A stretch of DNA of 64,000 nt from Paenibacillus radicibacter (GCF_024721995.1 NZ_JANQBC010000009.1:62001-126000); one strand, 5' to 3'. Positions 1-9,610 are shown, counted from the stretch's first letter. The notes: generated from the sequence alone by a model not told the origin. A program made the numbers and translations.

Positions 1-188
1 AGACTCTTATTAAGCCCCAAATGGTCAGCCTTCCCACCTTGCTTGCGAAGTCCATGCGGCCCATCAGTTAGCATGATCCCCGGAATATTTAATCGTTCAA
101 TGGACTTCGTATTCCAGAAATTCGCTCCTGACATTAAAGATGCTTTCTCTTCTAATGTCATCTTCTCGATAAGCTCTCTATATTTCAT
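1..188 (-). CDS. GH3 beta-glucosidase, N-terminal fragment (cut by window edge)
   Basis: The reverse strand opens with ATG at 188 after a GGTGGAGAG-type ribosome binding site and stays open to the window edge (62 codons). The translation has the GH3 N-terminal TIM-barrel start: [12 protein letters not shown], then [18 protein letters not shown], where TDGPHGLR is the usual substrate-pocket motif. GH3 enzymes release terminal beta-linked sugars. The gene starts 34 bp after the stop of the permuted GH3 gene on the same strand, so the two probably form an operon. The catalytic Asp lies outside the window, so activity cannot be judged. The family call is firm from the motif. Confidence 0.85.
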   Translation of the reverse strand, partial: MKYRELIEKMTLEEKASLMSGANFWNTKSIERLNIPGIMLTDGPHGLRKQGGKADHLGLNKS

Positions 189-222
189 CTCTCTCCACCC
201 CATACGCATTCATTTTCCTAGA

Positions 223-2979
223 TTACGATTCAAACAAATGAGTTCTTAGGATTGTATATAACACATGATGGACACTTGTACGAACACCATTCGCGATGCC
301 TGATGGGTCTTTCTTATAAGCATCTTTGAGTCCCTTCTCATTTTTATTCGGTGACATAATATCTAGCATCAAGTCATTACCCGCAACAACAGCATCCTTC
401 GCATGCATGAAGCCGAATACCGCATCACTTGAAACGAATCCATCAAAGCCCCATTCTTTACGTAAAATATCGTTAAGCAAGATGGAGTTCGCACCTGCCC
501 ACTTCATTCCAATGATCGAGAAGCTGGACATTGCTGCAAGTGGCTTCGCATCTTTAACCGCAATTTCGAACGGCTTCAAGTAAATTTCGCGAATCGCTTG
601 TTCGTTCGCCCAGATCAAGTTACCAGAGCGAGCATTCGTTTCTTGATCGTTCATTGCAAAATGTTTGATGAAGACGATGATGCCTTGATCTTGCGCACCT
701 TTCGTCATTGCAGCTGCTATTTTACCAGATAGAACTGGATCTTCGGAGAAGTACTCGAAGTTACGCCCGCCTTGCGCAGTACGGTGAATATTCATACCCG
801 GCGCATACCAGCCTTGAATACCATAAGCACGCGCTTCTTTACCCGCAGCTTCCCCCATACGGTATGCTAGATCGTCGTTCCATGTGGATGCGATAACGAT
901 CTCTGACGGATAAGATGCCGCAGTTACTGGTTTGAAGAAGTAGCTAAAGCCAGCAGGTCCATCCATAAGCAATGTTTTCGGTACTCCCAGACGCTCTACT
1001 GCCATCGTGCGATATGCAGCATTTGTTACATATTTGAACATTTCATCAAGTGTAAATTGATCTAGGAATGAATCCCATTTCGGATCATTAAATGCTAAGC
1101 CTTTCAAATCCTTGAGCTTAATACCGTTATCCGCACCGAATGTCGGCATCTTTGCAGTGGAAGGTTCAATTTCCTTCGTGAAAGCATCTAGCACATATTG
1201 TGGTGCATCGTGGCTAATGTTCGCATCAGACGGGTAGGTACCTTTCCAATCATTACGGGATAGGTAAGTCAATTCGCCTTTAGCTGAGTCAAATTGGTTC
1301 TTGTATTCTGTTCCCGTATCTTTATCTTTCTTATATACAATCTTGTCAGCTAACTTATAGTCATAGCTCGCTACAATATCATGAACGTTGCGCGCTACTT
1401 TAATTACATAATTACCCTGTTCAAGGACATATGCTTGTTCTTTATTCATATCATAAGAAGCCATGTCTTCCGTGTTAAAGGTAAGTGTCAGCACTTCGGA
1501 TTGACCTGGCTCAAGTAGAGATGTTTTGCCATAAGCACCTAATTCGATTGCTGCCTTCTCAATGCCACCAGGTGTATATGGAGTGGAGTAGTACAATTGA
1601 ACAACGTCTTTACCCGCTACTTTCCCTACGTTCTTCACTTCCACTTGTACTTCCATCTTCTGATCAGACAATTTCTGATCCTTCACTGTCCACTCAAAGT
1701 TCGTATAACTGAGTCCATGCCCATACGGGTACAAGACTGCTTTCTTATAGCCGGCTTCATCATTGGCATAGAATGTTTCATAGAAACGATATCCGACATA
1801 AATGCCCTCTTGATAATTCATGAATGCATAGTTTAGATTGTTGTACTTATAACTTCCGAAGTTCTCACTTGCAGGAGCACTGGAGTTATCATACACATAA
1901 GTGTCTGTAATACGTCCAGATGGATTAATATTTCCTGCTAGAATATTTCCTAAGGAGTTCGCACCATATGGACCTGGCGTTCCAATCCATACAACTGACT
2001 TAATCGATTTGAATTCTTCAACGAAACCAAGCTCTAGTGCATTACCCGCATTGACTATGATTGTTACATTGTCAAAGCTTTGTGCTACTTTCTCAACTAA
2101 AGCACGCTTGTTAGCCGTTAATTTTAATTGCTCGACACTTGCATCACTAGCTTCTGTACTTTCACTTGCAAGCACGATTACAGCCTGATTCGAATAACCC
2201 TTCGCTTGTTTAATTGCGTCATCCGTTAAGTAATCGATTTTCGGTTCGTCACTCGAATTCATACCGAGCAAGCCTTTTGCTACTTGCACGAGTCCAGAAC
2301 CACCGCCGGAGTTACCACCGCCAACTTTCTGATACATATCATAAAGATGTGTATTGTATGCGATGCCTGCATTCTTCAAACCATCGAATAAGTTCACTGC
2401 ACGAGACGTATCGCCTCCACCGGAACCGCCGCCTCCATAACGCATATGAAGTGCTGCTACACCGAACACATTGACCTTCTTATCTTGTAGTGGCAAGTTC
2501 TGATCACTGTTCTTAAGAAGTACGATCCCTTCATTGGCGATTTCCTCTGCCATCTTCTCCCCATGTGCACGTGCTTGTACACCTTCAGGTGTATTCGTCA
2601 CTGCTGTGATATGCTTACCCGACAATGCCTCCAGGATCGCTCCAGCAGTCGGTCCCACTTGCACAATTATGAATATGATAACAACCGCGACGATCGACCA
2701 ACCCGCGAAACGTCTAGGTCTGTTCTTGATTTTTCTGTATCGCTTTGCTTCCTTCTTCATCGCTTTACGCTCTTTACGCCCCATAGACTTCATTTGCAGC
2801 CTTATTTGCTCTGCAGCCTCATTACGCAATTGCTTATCGCGCTTGATTGCTTCGTTTCGCTCTGCCTCAGGCATTGCCGCAATTTCTATTTTACGTTCTT
2901 TAAGCTTGGCCTTATCAGCCTTCACCCGTTGTACAAGCTCTTGTTTCTTGGCTTGCTTTTGTCTCAAGTAATCGAACAT
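223..2979 (-). CDS. Membrane-anchored GH3 beta-glucosidase with permuted domain order
   Basis: This 918-residue protein has the GH3 domains in reversed order. Residues 1-90 are Lys/Arg/Glu-rich and probably coiled coil. Residues 92-109 are hydrophobic and probably a membrane anchor. The GH3 C-terminal sandwich follows (about 143-425, with a glycine-rich loop at 181-190), then a fibronectin-III-like domain (about 440-530), and last the TIM barrel (about 640-905). Barrel motifs are LMDGPAG (671-677), GRNFEYFSEDP (738-748), KHFAMNDQE (772-780) and the probable nucleophile Asp852 in SSDAVFG. The positive-inside rule predicts external catalytic domains. Reversed GH3 order is known from some Firmicute enzymes; the charged anchor is less usual. 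Its start follows a G-rich ribosome binding site. Confidence 0.9.
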   Translation of the reverse strand: MFDYLRQKQAKKQELVQRVKADKAKLKERKIEIAAMPEAERNEAIKRDKQLRNEAAEQIRLQMKSMGRKERKAMKKEAKRYRKIKNRPRRFAGWSIVAVVIIFIIVQVGPTAGAILEALSGKHITAVTNTPEGVQARAHGEKMAEEIANEGIVLLKNSDQNLPLQDKKVNVFGVAALHMRYGGGGSGGGDTSRAVNLFDGLKNAGIAYNTHLYDMYQKVGGGNSGGGSGLVQVAKGLLGMNSSDEPKIDYLTDDAIKQAKGYSNQAVIVLASESTEASDASVEQLKLTANKRALVEKVAQSFDNVTIIVNAGNALELGFVEEFKSIKSVVWIGTPGPYGANSLGNILAGNINPSGRITDTYVYDNSSAPASENFGSYKYNNLNYAFMNYQEGIYVGYRFYETFYANDEAGYKKAVLYPYGHGLSYTNFEWTVKDQKLSDQKMEVQVEVKNVGKVAGKDVVQLYYSTPYTPGGIEKAAIELGAYGKTSLLEPGQSEVLTLTFNTEDMASYDMNKEQAYVLEQGNYVIKVARNVHDIVASYDYKLADKIVYKKDKDTGTEYKNQFDSAKGELTYLSRNDWKGTYPSDANISHDAPQYVLDAFTKEIEPSTAKMPTFGADNGIKLKDLKGLAFNDPKWDSFLDQFTLDEMFKYVTNAAYRTMAVERLGVPKTLLMDGPAGFSYFFKPVTAASYPSEIVIASTWNDDLAYRMGEAAGKEARAYGIQGWYAPGMNIHRTAQGGRNFEYFSEDPVLSGKIAAAMTKGAQDQGIIVFIKHFAMNDQETNARSGNLIWANEQAIREIYLKPFEIAVKDAKPLAAMSSFSIIGMKWAGANSILLNDILRKEWGFDGFVSSDAVFGFMHAKDAVVAGNDLMLDIMSPNKNEKGLKDAYKKDPSGIANGVRTSVHHVLYTILRTHLFES

Positions 2980-3054
2980 GTCGATACCCCCCTCTTGATC
3001 TATCCCCTACATTGTAAAATAGCGCTTTCATGAAAACTATGAGTTTCTTGTCAT

Positions 3055-3115
3055 AAAAAAAGCTAAATATTGCGTACCTCCGATTTTTCATAAAATCGAA
3101 AGCGCAATATTTAGC
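3055..3115 (-). terminator. Intrinsic terminator of the AraC/GH39-like gene
   Basis: A 13-bp perfect stem (3062-3074 with 3103-3115, GCTAAATATTGCG arm) encloses a smaller nested hairpin. On the reverse strand it is followed by seven T residues, just after the stop at 3117. Confidence 0.9.
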
Positions 3116-3116
3116 A

Positions 3117-5387
3117 TTAAATGTTCGTCTTCTCAAGGTCAATCATGATGATTCCGAATATCGGAACTTCGAACTCAAGCGTATGAGATTCCTTGATTGT
3201 AAGCGTTTCTATGCGTCTTGCAGGGCGATTAACTCCATTCCAATATGCAATATCGTCCAAGGACAACTTTTTACATTTCCTTAAATCGGAAATATCGGAT
3301 CGCTGATCGACCAGCTCTGGTGTTAATTCTTGCTGGATCAATCGATACGTTCCCTCTAAGTTTTGCATATCTAATTTAATATGAATATACGGACTCTTCG
3401 CTTTTTTCCAAGCTATTTCGGATTCTTCTTTACTTTTTTGATTCATAAACAAAATGAGCTCTTCCTCCGGATATACAGCGAGTATACGATAGTTGTCCCC
3501 GCGCTTCGTCACGATACAAGCATCATTGCGATACACAACCTCCTCAAAGAGCCGCATCACAAATTCCTTCGCATACCAATTATCCTTGTATCGACCATCA
3601 GGGGTACATAATGACAACTTACTTGCCAGCTCATCTGGAAAATACTCAAACAGCTTCGCTGAATCAAGCGATAACGGTGTGTAAAAATGATTCATAGACT
3701 CGAATTGATTCGTTAAACTCATGTATTGCCATATACTTGCATTCGCTTGTGCTAAGTCAGAATACGTTTGCAAATAATCATCCTTTTCAAAAGCCAACAT
3801 TCGGGTCAACGCATGGCTCAGAACCTTCATATTCTTATTCTCACTAATGATCTGGATGTATGCTTGATCGAACAAATGACTCCGTGCATCTTCTAGCGAA
3901 ATCTTGCGCATATACGTCATGTCATCTATACAATAAATGGCGTTAAGACAGTCTGAATCGAGCGTAACTGCCCCTTCAGGCAGTACTGGAAAATGAATGA
4001 CAATATTCTTATAGTCTTCGAATATGGAGATAGCCTCAACTACCGGCAAACACAACTCTCCACCATCCGTAAATTCATAGAAGCAACGGAATTCATACAT
4101 CCAATCATTACTTGTGTAATAATTTTGCTGTAAATGGTGATGCAGCTCCTTAAATACCGCTTGAAATGATCCCTTATCTGGATAGCCCATCTCCTGCCAA
4201 TCATCATAATCAATGAATTGGATTTGCAGATAGGGAAGCATGCCTGCGGAAATAATCTGTTGTAGGATGCGATCTAGTTCTCGAAATGAGCATACAAGTT
4301 TACCTTCTTGAACTTTCACATCCATAATTTTCACAATACGATTGACCGCTACCCACTTCACACCAAGACGTTGTCTTACTTCAAGTAAGCGGCTATCCCT
4401 CAGATCTCCCTTAACCTTCAAGACATCATTACCCTTCGCATATCGACTGATCGTTACTTGCATATCAATTTGGGCTTCAATCCGATCTGGATTCATCGGT
4501 ACTTGTGCAACGATTTCACCTGGAGGCATGTAGGGTGCGAGTAGTGCCATAACATCTTGAGACAGAGGTGAATCTGTACGTTTCTTAGCCGCTCCCCTCT
4601 TACGCTCTTCACGAAATTCAGCCGGTGTCAGCTTGTAGCTCAGCTTAAATGCTTCATTAAAGGCGCGTACATTAGGAAAACCGTTCGATAATGCAATCGT
4701 AACAATCTTCTCGGTCGTACTCTCTAGCATGCGGTAGCTATGAAACAATCGCACCTCTTTGATATAATTACCGATCGTAATTCCGAGTTGGTTCTTAAAT
4801 GAATGTGCCAAGTAAAACTTGCTGCTATAAAATTTGTCTGCAATCTCATCTAAACTGAGCTTCTCCGCATAATTCATGTTAATGTAGGAGACCACTTCTT
4901 GAATTTTATCTGATGCAGCATGTATCTGTTCCTTTTCATCCACAGTTTGAAGATATCTCAGCAGTAGTCCGATTAAACGCTTCGCATATCCTTCAATCAT
5001 ATAGTCCGAACCATCCGCTGGATAACTCATTTCGACATATAAGGAAGCCATGCAGTTCTTAATGTGCGCGTAACCCTCTTTTTTGTACACCATTGCAAGT
5101 GGAATGTTTAGTTGAAATGGTGGAAGCTCAACTTGGTATTCATTCGAAACAAAAGCAACCTTAAGTGTCGCATTCTCCTCACTATTCACAACCCGAACAA
5201 GATCGCCCTTATTCAGCACAAAAATATCGCCAGTCCGCATCAATATATTCGACCCATTACGTACGATTTCTAGGTAACCTGAAAGAACAAACCATATATG
5301 TAGCTCTGTCATAAGCAGATAATCGACTTCATCCACTGTTTGGATAGTCGCAGTGACGATATGATCTTGCTTTCTCTTTTTCTTCAT
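3117..5387 (-). CDS. AraC-family regulator fused to a GH39-like C-terminal domain
   Basis: The N-terminal 90 residues look like an AraC-type cupin sensor (LHIWFVLSGYLEIVRNG, then TGDIFVLNKGD). Residues about 165-262 form the two-helix-turn-helix AraC DNA-binding domain (LSLDEIADKFYSSKFYLAHSFK and LSNGFPNVRAFNEAFK). About 480 further residues resemble the beta-xylosidase (GH39-like) tail of some Paenibacillus regulators. I cannot identify catalytic acids in it, so it may only bind sugar. It lies upstream of two GH3 genes on the same strand but has its own terminator, and probably controls them. ATG at 5387 is preferred because GTGGGG lies about 10 nt upstream; a TTG at 5393 is also possible. 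Confidence 0.85.
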   Translation of the reverse strand: MKKKRKQDHIVTATIQTVDEVDYLLMTELHIWFVLSGYLEIVRNGSNILMRTGDIFVLNKGDLVRVVNSEENATLKVAFVSNEYQVELPPFQLNIPLAMVYKKEGYAHIKNCMASLYVEMSYPADGSDYMIEGYAKRLIGLLLRYLQTVDEKEQIHAASDKIQEVVSYINMNYAEKLSLDEIADKFYSSKFYLAHSFKNQLGITIGNYIKEVRLFHSYRMLESTTEKIVTIALSNGFPNVRAFNEAFKLSYKLTPAEFREERKRGAAKKRTDSPLSQDVMALLAPYMPPGEIVAQVPMNPDRIEAQIDMQVTISRYAKGNDVLKVKGDLRDSRLLEVRQRLGVKWVAVNRIVKIMDVKVQEGKLVCSFRELDRILQQIISAGMLPYLQIQFIDYDDWQEMGYPDKGSFQAVFKELHHHLQQNYYTSNDWMYEFRCFYEFTDGGELCLPVVEAISIFEDYKNIVIHFPVLPEGAVTLDSDCLNAIYCIDDMTYMRKISLEDARSHLFDQAYIQIISENKNMKVLSHALTRMLAFEKDDYLQTYSDLAQANASIWQYMSLTNQFESMNHFYTPLSLDSAKLFEYFPDELASKLSLCTPDGRYKDNWYAKEFVMRLFEEVVYRNDACIVTKRGDNYRILAVYPEEELILFMNQKSKEESEIAWKKAKSPYIHIKLDMQNLEGTYRLIQQELTPELVDQRSDISDLRKCKKLSLDDIAYWNGVNRPARRIETLTIKESHTLEFEVPIFGIIMIDLEKTNI

Positions 5388-5515
5388 AACCAATCAACCC
5401 CACCCTTAGATCTTGAGCCTACTAGAAATAGTAGCACGAAGAGGGTGAAGCCGACAAATTGTTCATGGATGATTCAATTAAGGATCATACCAGATTAAAA
5501 ATAGTACGACACCAC

Positions 5516-5580
5516 AAAAAAGGACGCCTACACTGTCCAATCAACTGTACGAAACAGCACGATTTGATAGAGGCGTCCTT
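5516..5580 (-). terminator. Intrinsic terminator after the asd-type gene
   Basis: AGGACGCCT at 5521-5529 pairs with AGGCGTCCT at 5571-5579. On the reverse strand the stem runs into a T tract, directly after the stop at 5596. Confidence 0.85.
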
Positions 5581-5595
5581 TACAATTTATTCGAT

Positions 5596-6681
5596 TTATT
5601 TAGCCTGGATATAGCCCTCTGCTTTGAGCAATTCAGCGATCAATACGGCACCGCCTGCTGCGCCACGAAGAGTATTGTGGGAAAGTCCTACGAATTTATA
5701 GTCATAAATAGAATCCTCACGCAAGCGACCTACGGAAACACCCATACCGCGCTCAATCTCACGGTCAAGCTTTGTCTGTGGACGGTTATCTTCTTGGAAG
5801 TATGTGATGAATTGCTTCGGTGCACTTGGTAAACCAAGCTCTTGCGGGCGACCTTTGAAGTTAGCCCAACGCGCTAAAATTTCATCTTTTGGCGGTTTAT
5901 TTTCAAATGATGCAAAGACGGTTGCCATATGTCCATCTAAAACGGGAACACGGATACACTGTGTTGTGATGATCGGAGAGCTTGCTTTCACAATTTCACC
6001 GTTATTCACACTGCCCCAGATGCGAAGCGGTTCTTGCTCACTCTTCTCTTCCTCGCCACCGATGTAAGGAATCACATTATCCAGCATCTCCGGCCAGTCT
6101 GTGAAGTTCTTACCTGCACCAGAGATCGCCTGGTAGGTGGATGCTACCACTTGTGTCGGCTTGAAATCAAGCAGCGCGTGAAGTGCCGGCACATAGCTCT
6201 GGATCGAGCAGTTCGGCTTAACAGCGATAAATCCAGTGGAAGTACCTAGACGTCTGCGCTGCGCTTCGATTACTTCAATGTGCTGCGGGTTAATTTCTGG
6301 GATAACCATTGGAATGTCTGGTGTCCAGCGATGTGCCGAGTTATTGGAGATAACCGGTGTACCTGTCTTCGCATAAGCTTCTTCTAGTGCTTGAATTTCC
6401 GATTTTGTCATATCAACCGCACAGAAGATAAAGTCCACTTGACCCGCTACTTCTTCTACATTTGCTGCGTCAAGAACCATAATATTTTTCACTGCATCAG
6501 GCATAGGTGTTGCAAGCTTCCATCTTCCTTGTACGGATTCTTCATAGGTCTTACCTGCTGAACGTGTGCTTGCTGCAATTGTCGTTACTTCAAACCATGG
6601 GTGACCATTCAATAATTCAATAAAACGTTGTCCAACCATTCCTGTACCGCCAACAATACCTGCTCTTAGTTTCTGTGTCAT
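5596..6681 (-). CDS. asd: Aspartate-semialdehyde dehydrogenase (archaeal/fungal-type)
   Basis: This enzyme reduces aspartyl phosphate to aspartate semialdehyde with NADPH, the branch point to lysine, threonine and methionine. The N-terminus has the Rossmann motif GIVGGTGMVGQRF. The phosphate-binding/catalytic region is VKPNCSIQS, whose Cys is the expected nucleophile. The SISGAGKN-like loop reads QAISGAGKNFTD, and a conserved HNTLRGAAGG lies near the C-terminus. The length of about 361 residues fits the archaeal/fungal class rather than the usual bacterial class. ATG at 6681 matches the usual N-terminus; an in-frame ATG at 6693 is the alternative. A T-box leader upstream indicates control by uncharged tRNA, probably lysyl. 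Confidence 0.92.
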   Translation of the reverse strand: MTQKLRAGIVGGTGMVGQRFIELLNGHPWFEVTTIAASTRSAGKTYEESVQGRWKLATPMPDAVKNIMVLDAANVEEVAGQVDFIFCAVDMTKSEIQALEEAYAKTGTPVISNNSAHRWTPDIPMVIPEINPQHIEVIEAQRRRLGTSTGFIAVKPNCSIQSYVPALHALLDFKPTQVVASTYQAISGAGKNFTDWPEMLDNVIPYIGGEEEKSEQEPLRIWGSVNNGEIVKASSPIITTQCIRVPVLDGHMATVFASFENKPPKDEILARWANFKGRPQELGLPSAPKQFITYFQEDNRPQTKLDREIERGMGVSVGRLREDSIYDYKFVGLSHNTLRGAAGGAVLIAELLKAEGYIQAK

Positions 6682-6765
6682 AATCGTTTCCATCCCTTTC
6701 CTATTCGCGCGTCATATTTGATGTACCTTATGTTACAAGATTGCTGAATGCTATTTTTAAACACT

Positions 6766-7065
6766 AAAAAAATCCCACCCCCAAGACTATAAGTCTCAGG
6801 GACGAGATTTGTATGCTCGTGGTACCACCCTAGATTCGCCAATATGTCGCCATAACAGCCTCTTCAAGTACGACATTCCAATTGAATGCTTATACTCTAG
6901 CTCTATAACAGGAGCTCCTGGCACATCATCTCCATAACGCATCGTTTCGATGTGCTGCTCTGAGCCTTTCTTCAATAACTTATTCTTTGCCCCTTTCCAG
7001 CTACCGGAGCTCTCTGTGTAAGAATGGAAGTTATTTACTCATCTCTTCATCGCATTTGAATATTG
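6766..7065 (-). promoter_or_regulatory. T-box leader of asd, probable Lys specifier
   Basis: Reading the reverse strand, stem I contains AGAGAGC and a GGTAGCTGG loop, then the T-box AGGGTGGTACCACG at 6818-6831, then a terminator with a T7 tail at 6766-6810. The loop-E element AGTA is opposed by GAA, followed after one base by AAA at 6967-6969. The glnS T-box in this window has CAA in the same place, which supports reading AAA (Lys) as the specifier. A TATAAT -10 box lies at 7068-7073; I could not place a convincing -35. Mechanism: uncharged tRNA stabilises the antiterminator. Confidence 0.9.
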
Positions 7066-7125
7066 GGATTATAATATCAGATAATTGCCAAGAGGTAAAC
7101 CTATCTTTTGATTAAAAATGCCGAT

Positions 7126-9510
7126 TTATCGGTCTCGATTAATCAAATAGTTCAATAAATGCCTCAAAAATGCAATTTTACGTGGAATTACTTGCAATGC
7201 TTCCATCGCCAAACAATAGTGCTCCCACATTGCTTTACGTGCGCCATCTGCACCAAGAATCGAGACGAACGTTGAGGTACTGTTCGTGGTATCTTGACCA
7301 ATGGGCTTACCTAGCAAGTTATGATCTCCCTCCAAATCCAACAAATCATCCTTAATCTGAAAAGCAATCCCTGCGTGGTAAGCGTATTTCTTAAGCGCTT
7401 CGATCTCGAAGTCATTGACTTGTGCTAAGATTGCTGGCATTACAAGACAAGCTTCAAATGCAATTCCTGTCTTATAGAAGCAGATGGTATTCAGCTCATC
7501 AAGTGTTAATGGCTTGCTTTTGGAATGTAGGTCCATCGCTTGCCCCATACACATCTCTTCTGTTTTCTCTGCAGAATAATGCATAAGCGCCAGCACCGTC
7601 TTAGGATCATATTGTTTCATAGACGCCTGCTCACGTACCGCCTTCAGAATCAGGAATATACCTGTTAATTCCGCTGTCGCCTCATTGTGAACCATATGCA
7701 AGGTTGCCCGCCCACGCCGTGTGGACGCATTGTCTTGAGAAGGTAAATCGTCGATGATTAACGATGCAGTGTGCATATATTCCAAGGAACGAAGTAATGG
7801 CATGAGCGCTTTCGGCTCAAGTCCGTACTGATCCACACCCATCACCCACGATAGGATTGGACGAATTCGCTTGCCATCTCCCTCTAAGCTATAATTCGCT
7901 GCATTAATAAGTGGTTCTTTCATCGGAATCATATCTGCTGGCTTATCAATCGATAGATTATTATTGATCTGTTCACGTACCGATTCAATGGTACGAACGA
8001 ATTCCTCTTGTTCGTTGCGATCATTTTTCAAATTTAGAATGAATTGATCCCGTAGCAGCTTATCGAAGAAATCGACATCACTTGCTTGTTGTACCATTTG
8101 TTGCACGAGGAGGTTAAACGTTGGATTGCCAGAAGCAAATATCGCCATAATCTCATTGTACTTGTCTTTACCAACCCGCTCCTTGCAACGTTTAAGGCCA
8201 TTAATTGCCCGATCTAGTACGACTTCACGCGTCTTGGCACATGAGCCATGTACATGGTGGATCAAATGATATATAACCGTCCAGTACATTTCATATGGAT
8301 TAATGAGATCAGGACGCTGCTTGTGATATTTTAAATAATACGTATAAGGTGTAACAGCACCCTCTCTCATGTCATCGAACATGTCTGCGAAATCGTCTGC
8401 CAGTTGATTGTAAATCCCATTATAGAAAGTACGATCATCAATCTCATCATCGCTTGAGGCCGCAATAACGGAGCGCACAATTAGGCGAGATGAGGATGAC
8501 TTCAAGATAATTGGGATATATAACTCTTCATTCGAATAATTCGCAAAATCCATATGCTTCACACGGTCAATTTCTTGGGATTCAAAGAAAATATTCGACT
8601 GCTCAAAGAAGGTAATCTGCGTCAACATATTCTGGTAGTTCTTAATATATTCGAATGCTTCCCGCAGCTCACCATGCACATATTGCATCAATCCTTGAAT
8701 CGGAGCTGCCCACTTACCTAACTCTGGCACAGTACCTGTTGCAAGCGATTGACGGATCAAACTCGAGTAACGAACCTTTTCTTGCGCTGATAGAATTTGA
8801 GCATCTAGAAGATCATCAATGAATGGATAAGTCAGACCATAAGAGTAACCGAGTCTTATCGCTTCATCCAATCGCTTCGCGCGTTCTTCGCTTGTAAGAT
8901 TCGGTGGAAGCTCCTCATAAGCATGCATAAACACCCCAATGATAATCTTAATCAGCTTGCGCTGTGCGTGCTCTGCATTCAACTCTTTCGGAATGTGGTT
9001 TGCAACTGCCTTCAGCTTGTTCATGACCCAAATGACAGCACTTTCGATTCCTTTTTTCTGTGCTTTACGATACAACCAAGCAAGACTCATGTACTCAAGC
9101 TCAGTCCCCTTCTGAGTATCAACCGATTTAAGCAGATGTTTCTTAACGCTATTAACTACATATTTAATTCGAGTTTGCGTCACGGGATTATCCAATGATT
9201 TGCCCAGATCTCTCATATAGATATACGACACACTGCGATCTAGATAACTGTCTAATTTTCCCGTATACTTCAGCCAATCTATATACATCTTCGTATCCTT
9301 CGTACTAGGGTTCTTCGTTCCTTTTGTTAAGAAAGACAACAAAGAACGGCGGTGAACATGGTCTTTTTTCCATAGTAAAAAATCTTCTGTTAGCGCAGAC
9401 ACATATTGTTTTCCCGTCATTTGTTCTACAAGCGATGCAAAGTACTGGGCAGCCTTATACTCTGCTCGTCTGTACCCCATATCGGTTTGATCCATCCTTA
9501 CAACATTCAT
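7126..9510 (-). CDS. Two-domain isoprenoid synthase: terpene-synthase-like domain fused to a prenyl diphosphate synthase
   Basis: Residues about 500-794 are a clear trans-prenyltransferase of the FPP/GGPP synthase family. It has GDGKRIRP (544-551), first Asp-rich motif DDLPSQD with downstream STRRGR (587-601), GQAMDL (656-661) and second Asp-rich motif KDDLLDLEGD (720-729). Residues 1-490 are not an ordinary extension of that family. They contain their own DDLLD (232-236) and, 140 residues later, DDFADMFDD (372-380), spaced like the two metal sites of a class I terpenoid synthase. The layout recalls fungal chimeric terpene synthases (cyclase first, prenyltransferase second). The N-domain function is inferred. 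Start ATG 9510 has GAGGT about 10 nt upstream. It is a single gene between terminated neighbours. Confidence 0.85.
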   Translation of the reverse strand: MNVVRMDQTDMGYRRAEYKAAQYFASLVEQMTGKQYVSALTEDFLLWKKDHVHRRSLLSFLTKGTKNPSTKDTKMYIDWLKYTGKLDSYLDRSVSYIYMRDLGKSLDNPVTQTRIKYVVNSVKKHLLKSVDTQKGTELEYMSLAWLYRKAQKKGIESAVIWVMNKLKAVANHIPKELNAEHAQRKLIKIIIGVFMHAYEELPPNLTSEERAKRLDEAIRLGYSYGLTYPFIDDLLDAQILSAQEKVRYSSLIRQSLATGTVPELGKWAAPIQGLMQYVHGELREAFEYIKNYQNMLTQITFFEQSNIFFESQEIDRVKHMDFANYSNEELYIPIILKSSSSRLIVRSVIAASSDDEIDDRTFYNGIYNQLADDFADMFDDMREGAVTPYTYYLKYHKQRPDLINPYEMYWTVIYHLIHHVHGSCAKTREVVLDRAINGLKRCKERVGKDKYNEIMAIFASGNPTFNLLVQQMVQQASDVDFFDKLLRDQFILNLKNDRNEQEEFVRTIESVREQINNNLSIDKPADMIPMKEPLINAANYSLEGDGKRIRPILSWVMGVDQYGLEPKALMPLLRSLEYMHTASLIIDDLPSQDNASTRRGRATLHMVHNEATAELTGIFLILKAVREQASMKQYDPKTVLALMHYSAEKTEEMCMGQAMDLHSKSKPLTLDELNTICFYKTGIAFEACLVMPAILAQVNDFEIEALKKYAYHAGIAFQIKDDLLDLEGDHNLLGKPIGQDTTNSTSTFVSILGADGARKAMWEHYCLAMEALQVIPRKIAFLRHLLNYLINRDR

Positions 9511-9576
9511 CAGCTGGTCTACCTCAATTCCGCCTTTTATGTCTTCTTTATACGAAGCAGTATCGTCTTGGGTTAC

Positions 9577-9606
9577 AAAAAAAATGAACTGGGGCTTACA
9601 CCCCAG
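9577..9606 (-). terminator. Intrinsic terminator of the GNAT gene
   Basis: CTGGGG (9589-9594) pairs with CCCCAG (9601-9606). On the reverse strand TTCA and a T8 run follow, right after the stop at 9611. Confidence 0.88.
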
Positions 9607-9610
9607 CTCT

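Noticed and set aside
2563-3033. 156-codon + strand frame opposite the GH3 gene
   Set aside because: Antisense to a strongly supported glycosidase with clear motifs; no ribosome binding site and low-complexity translation.
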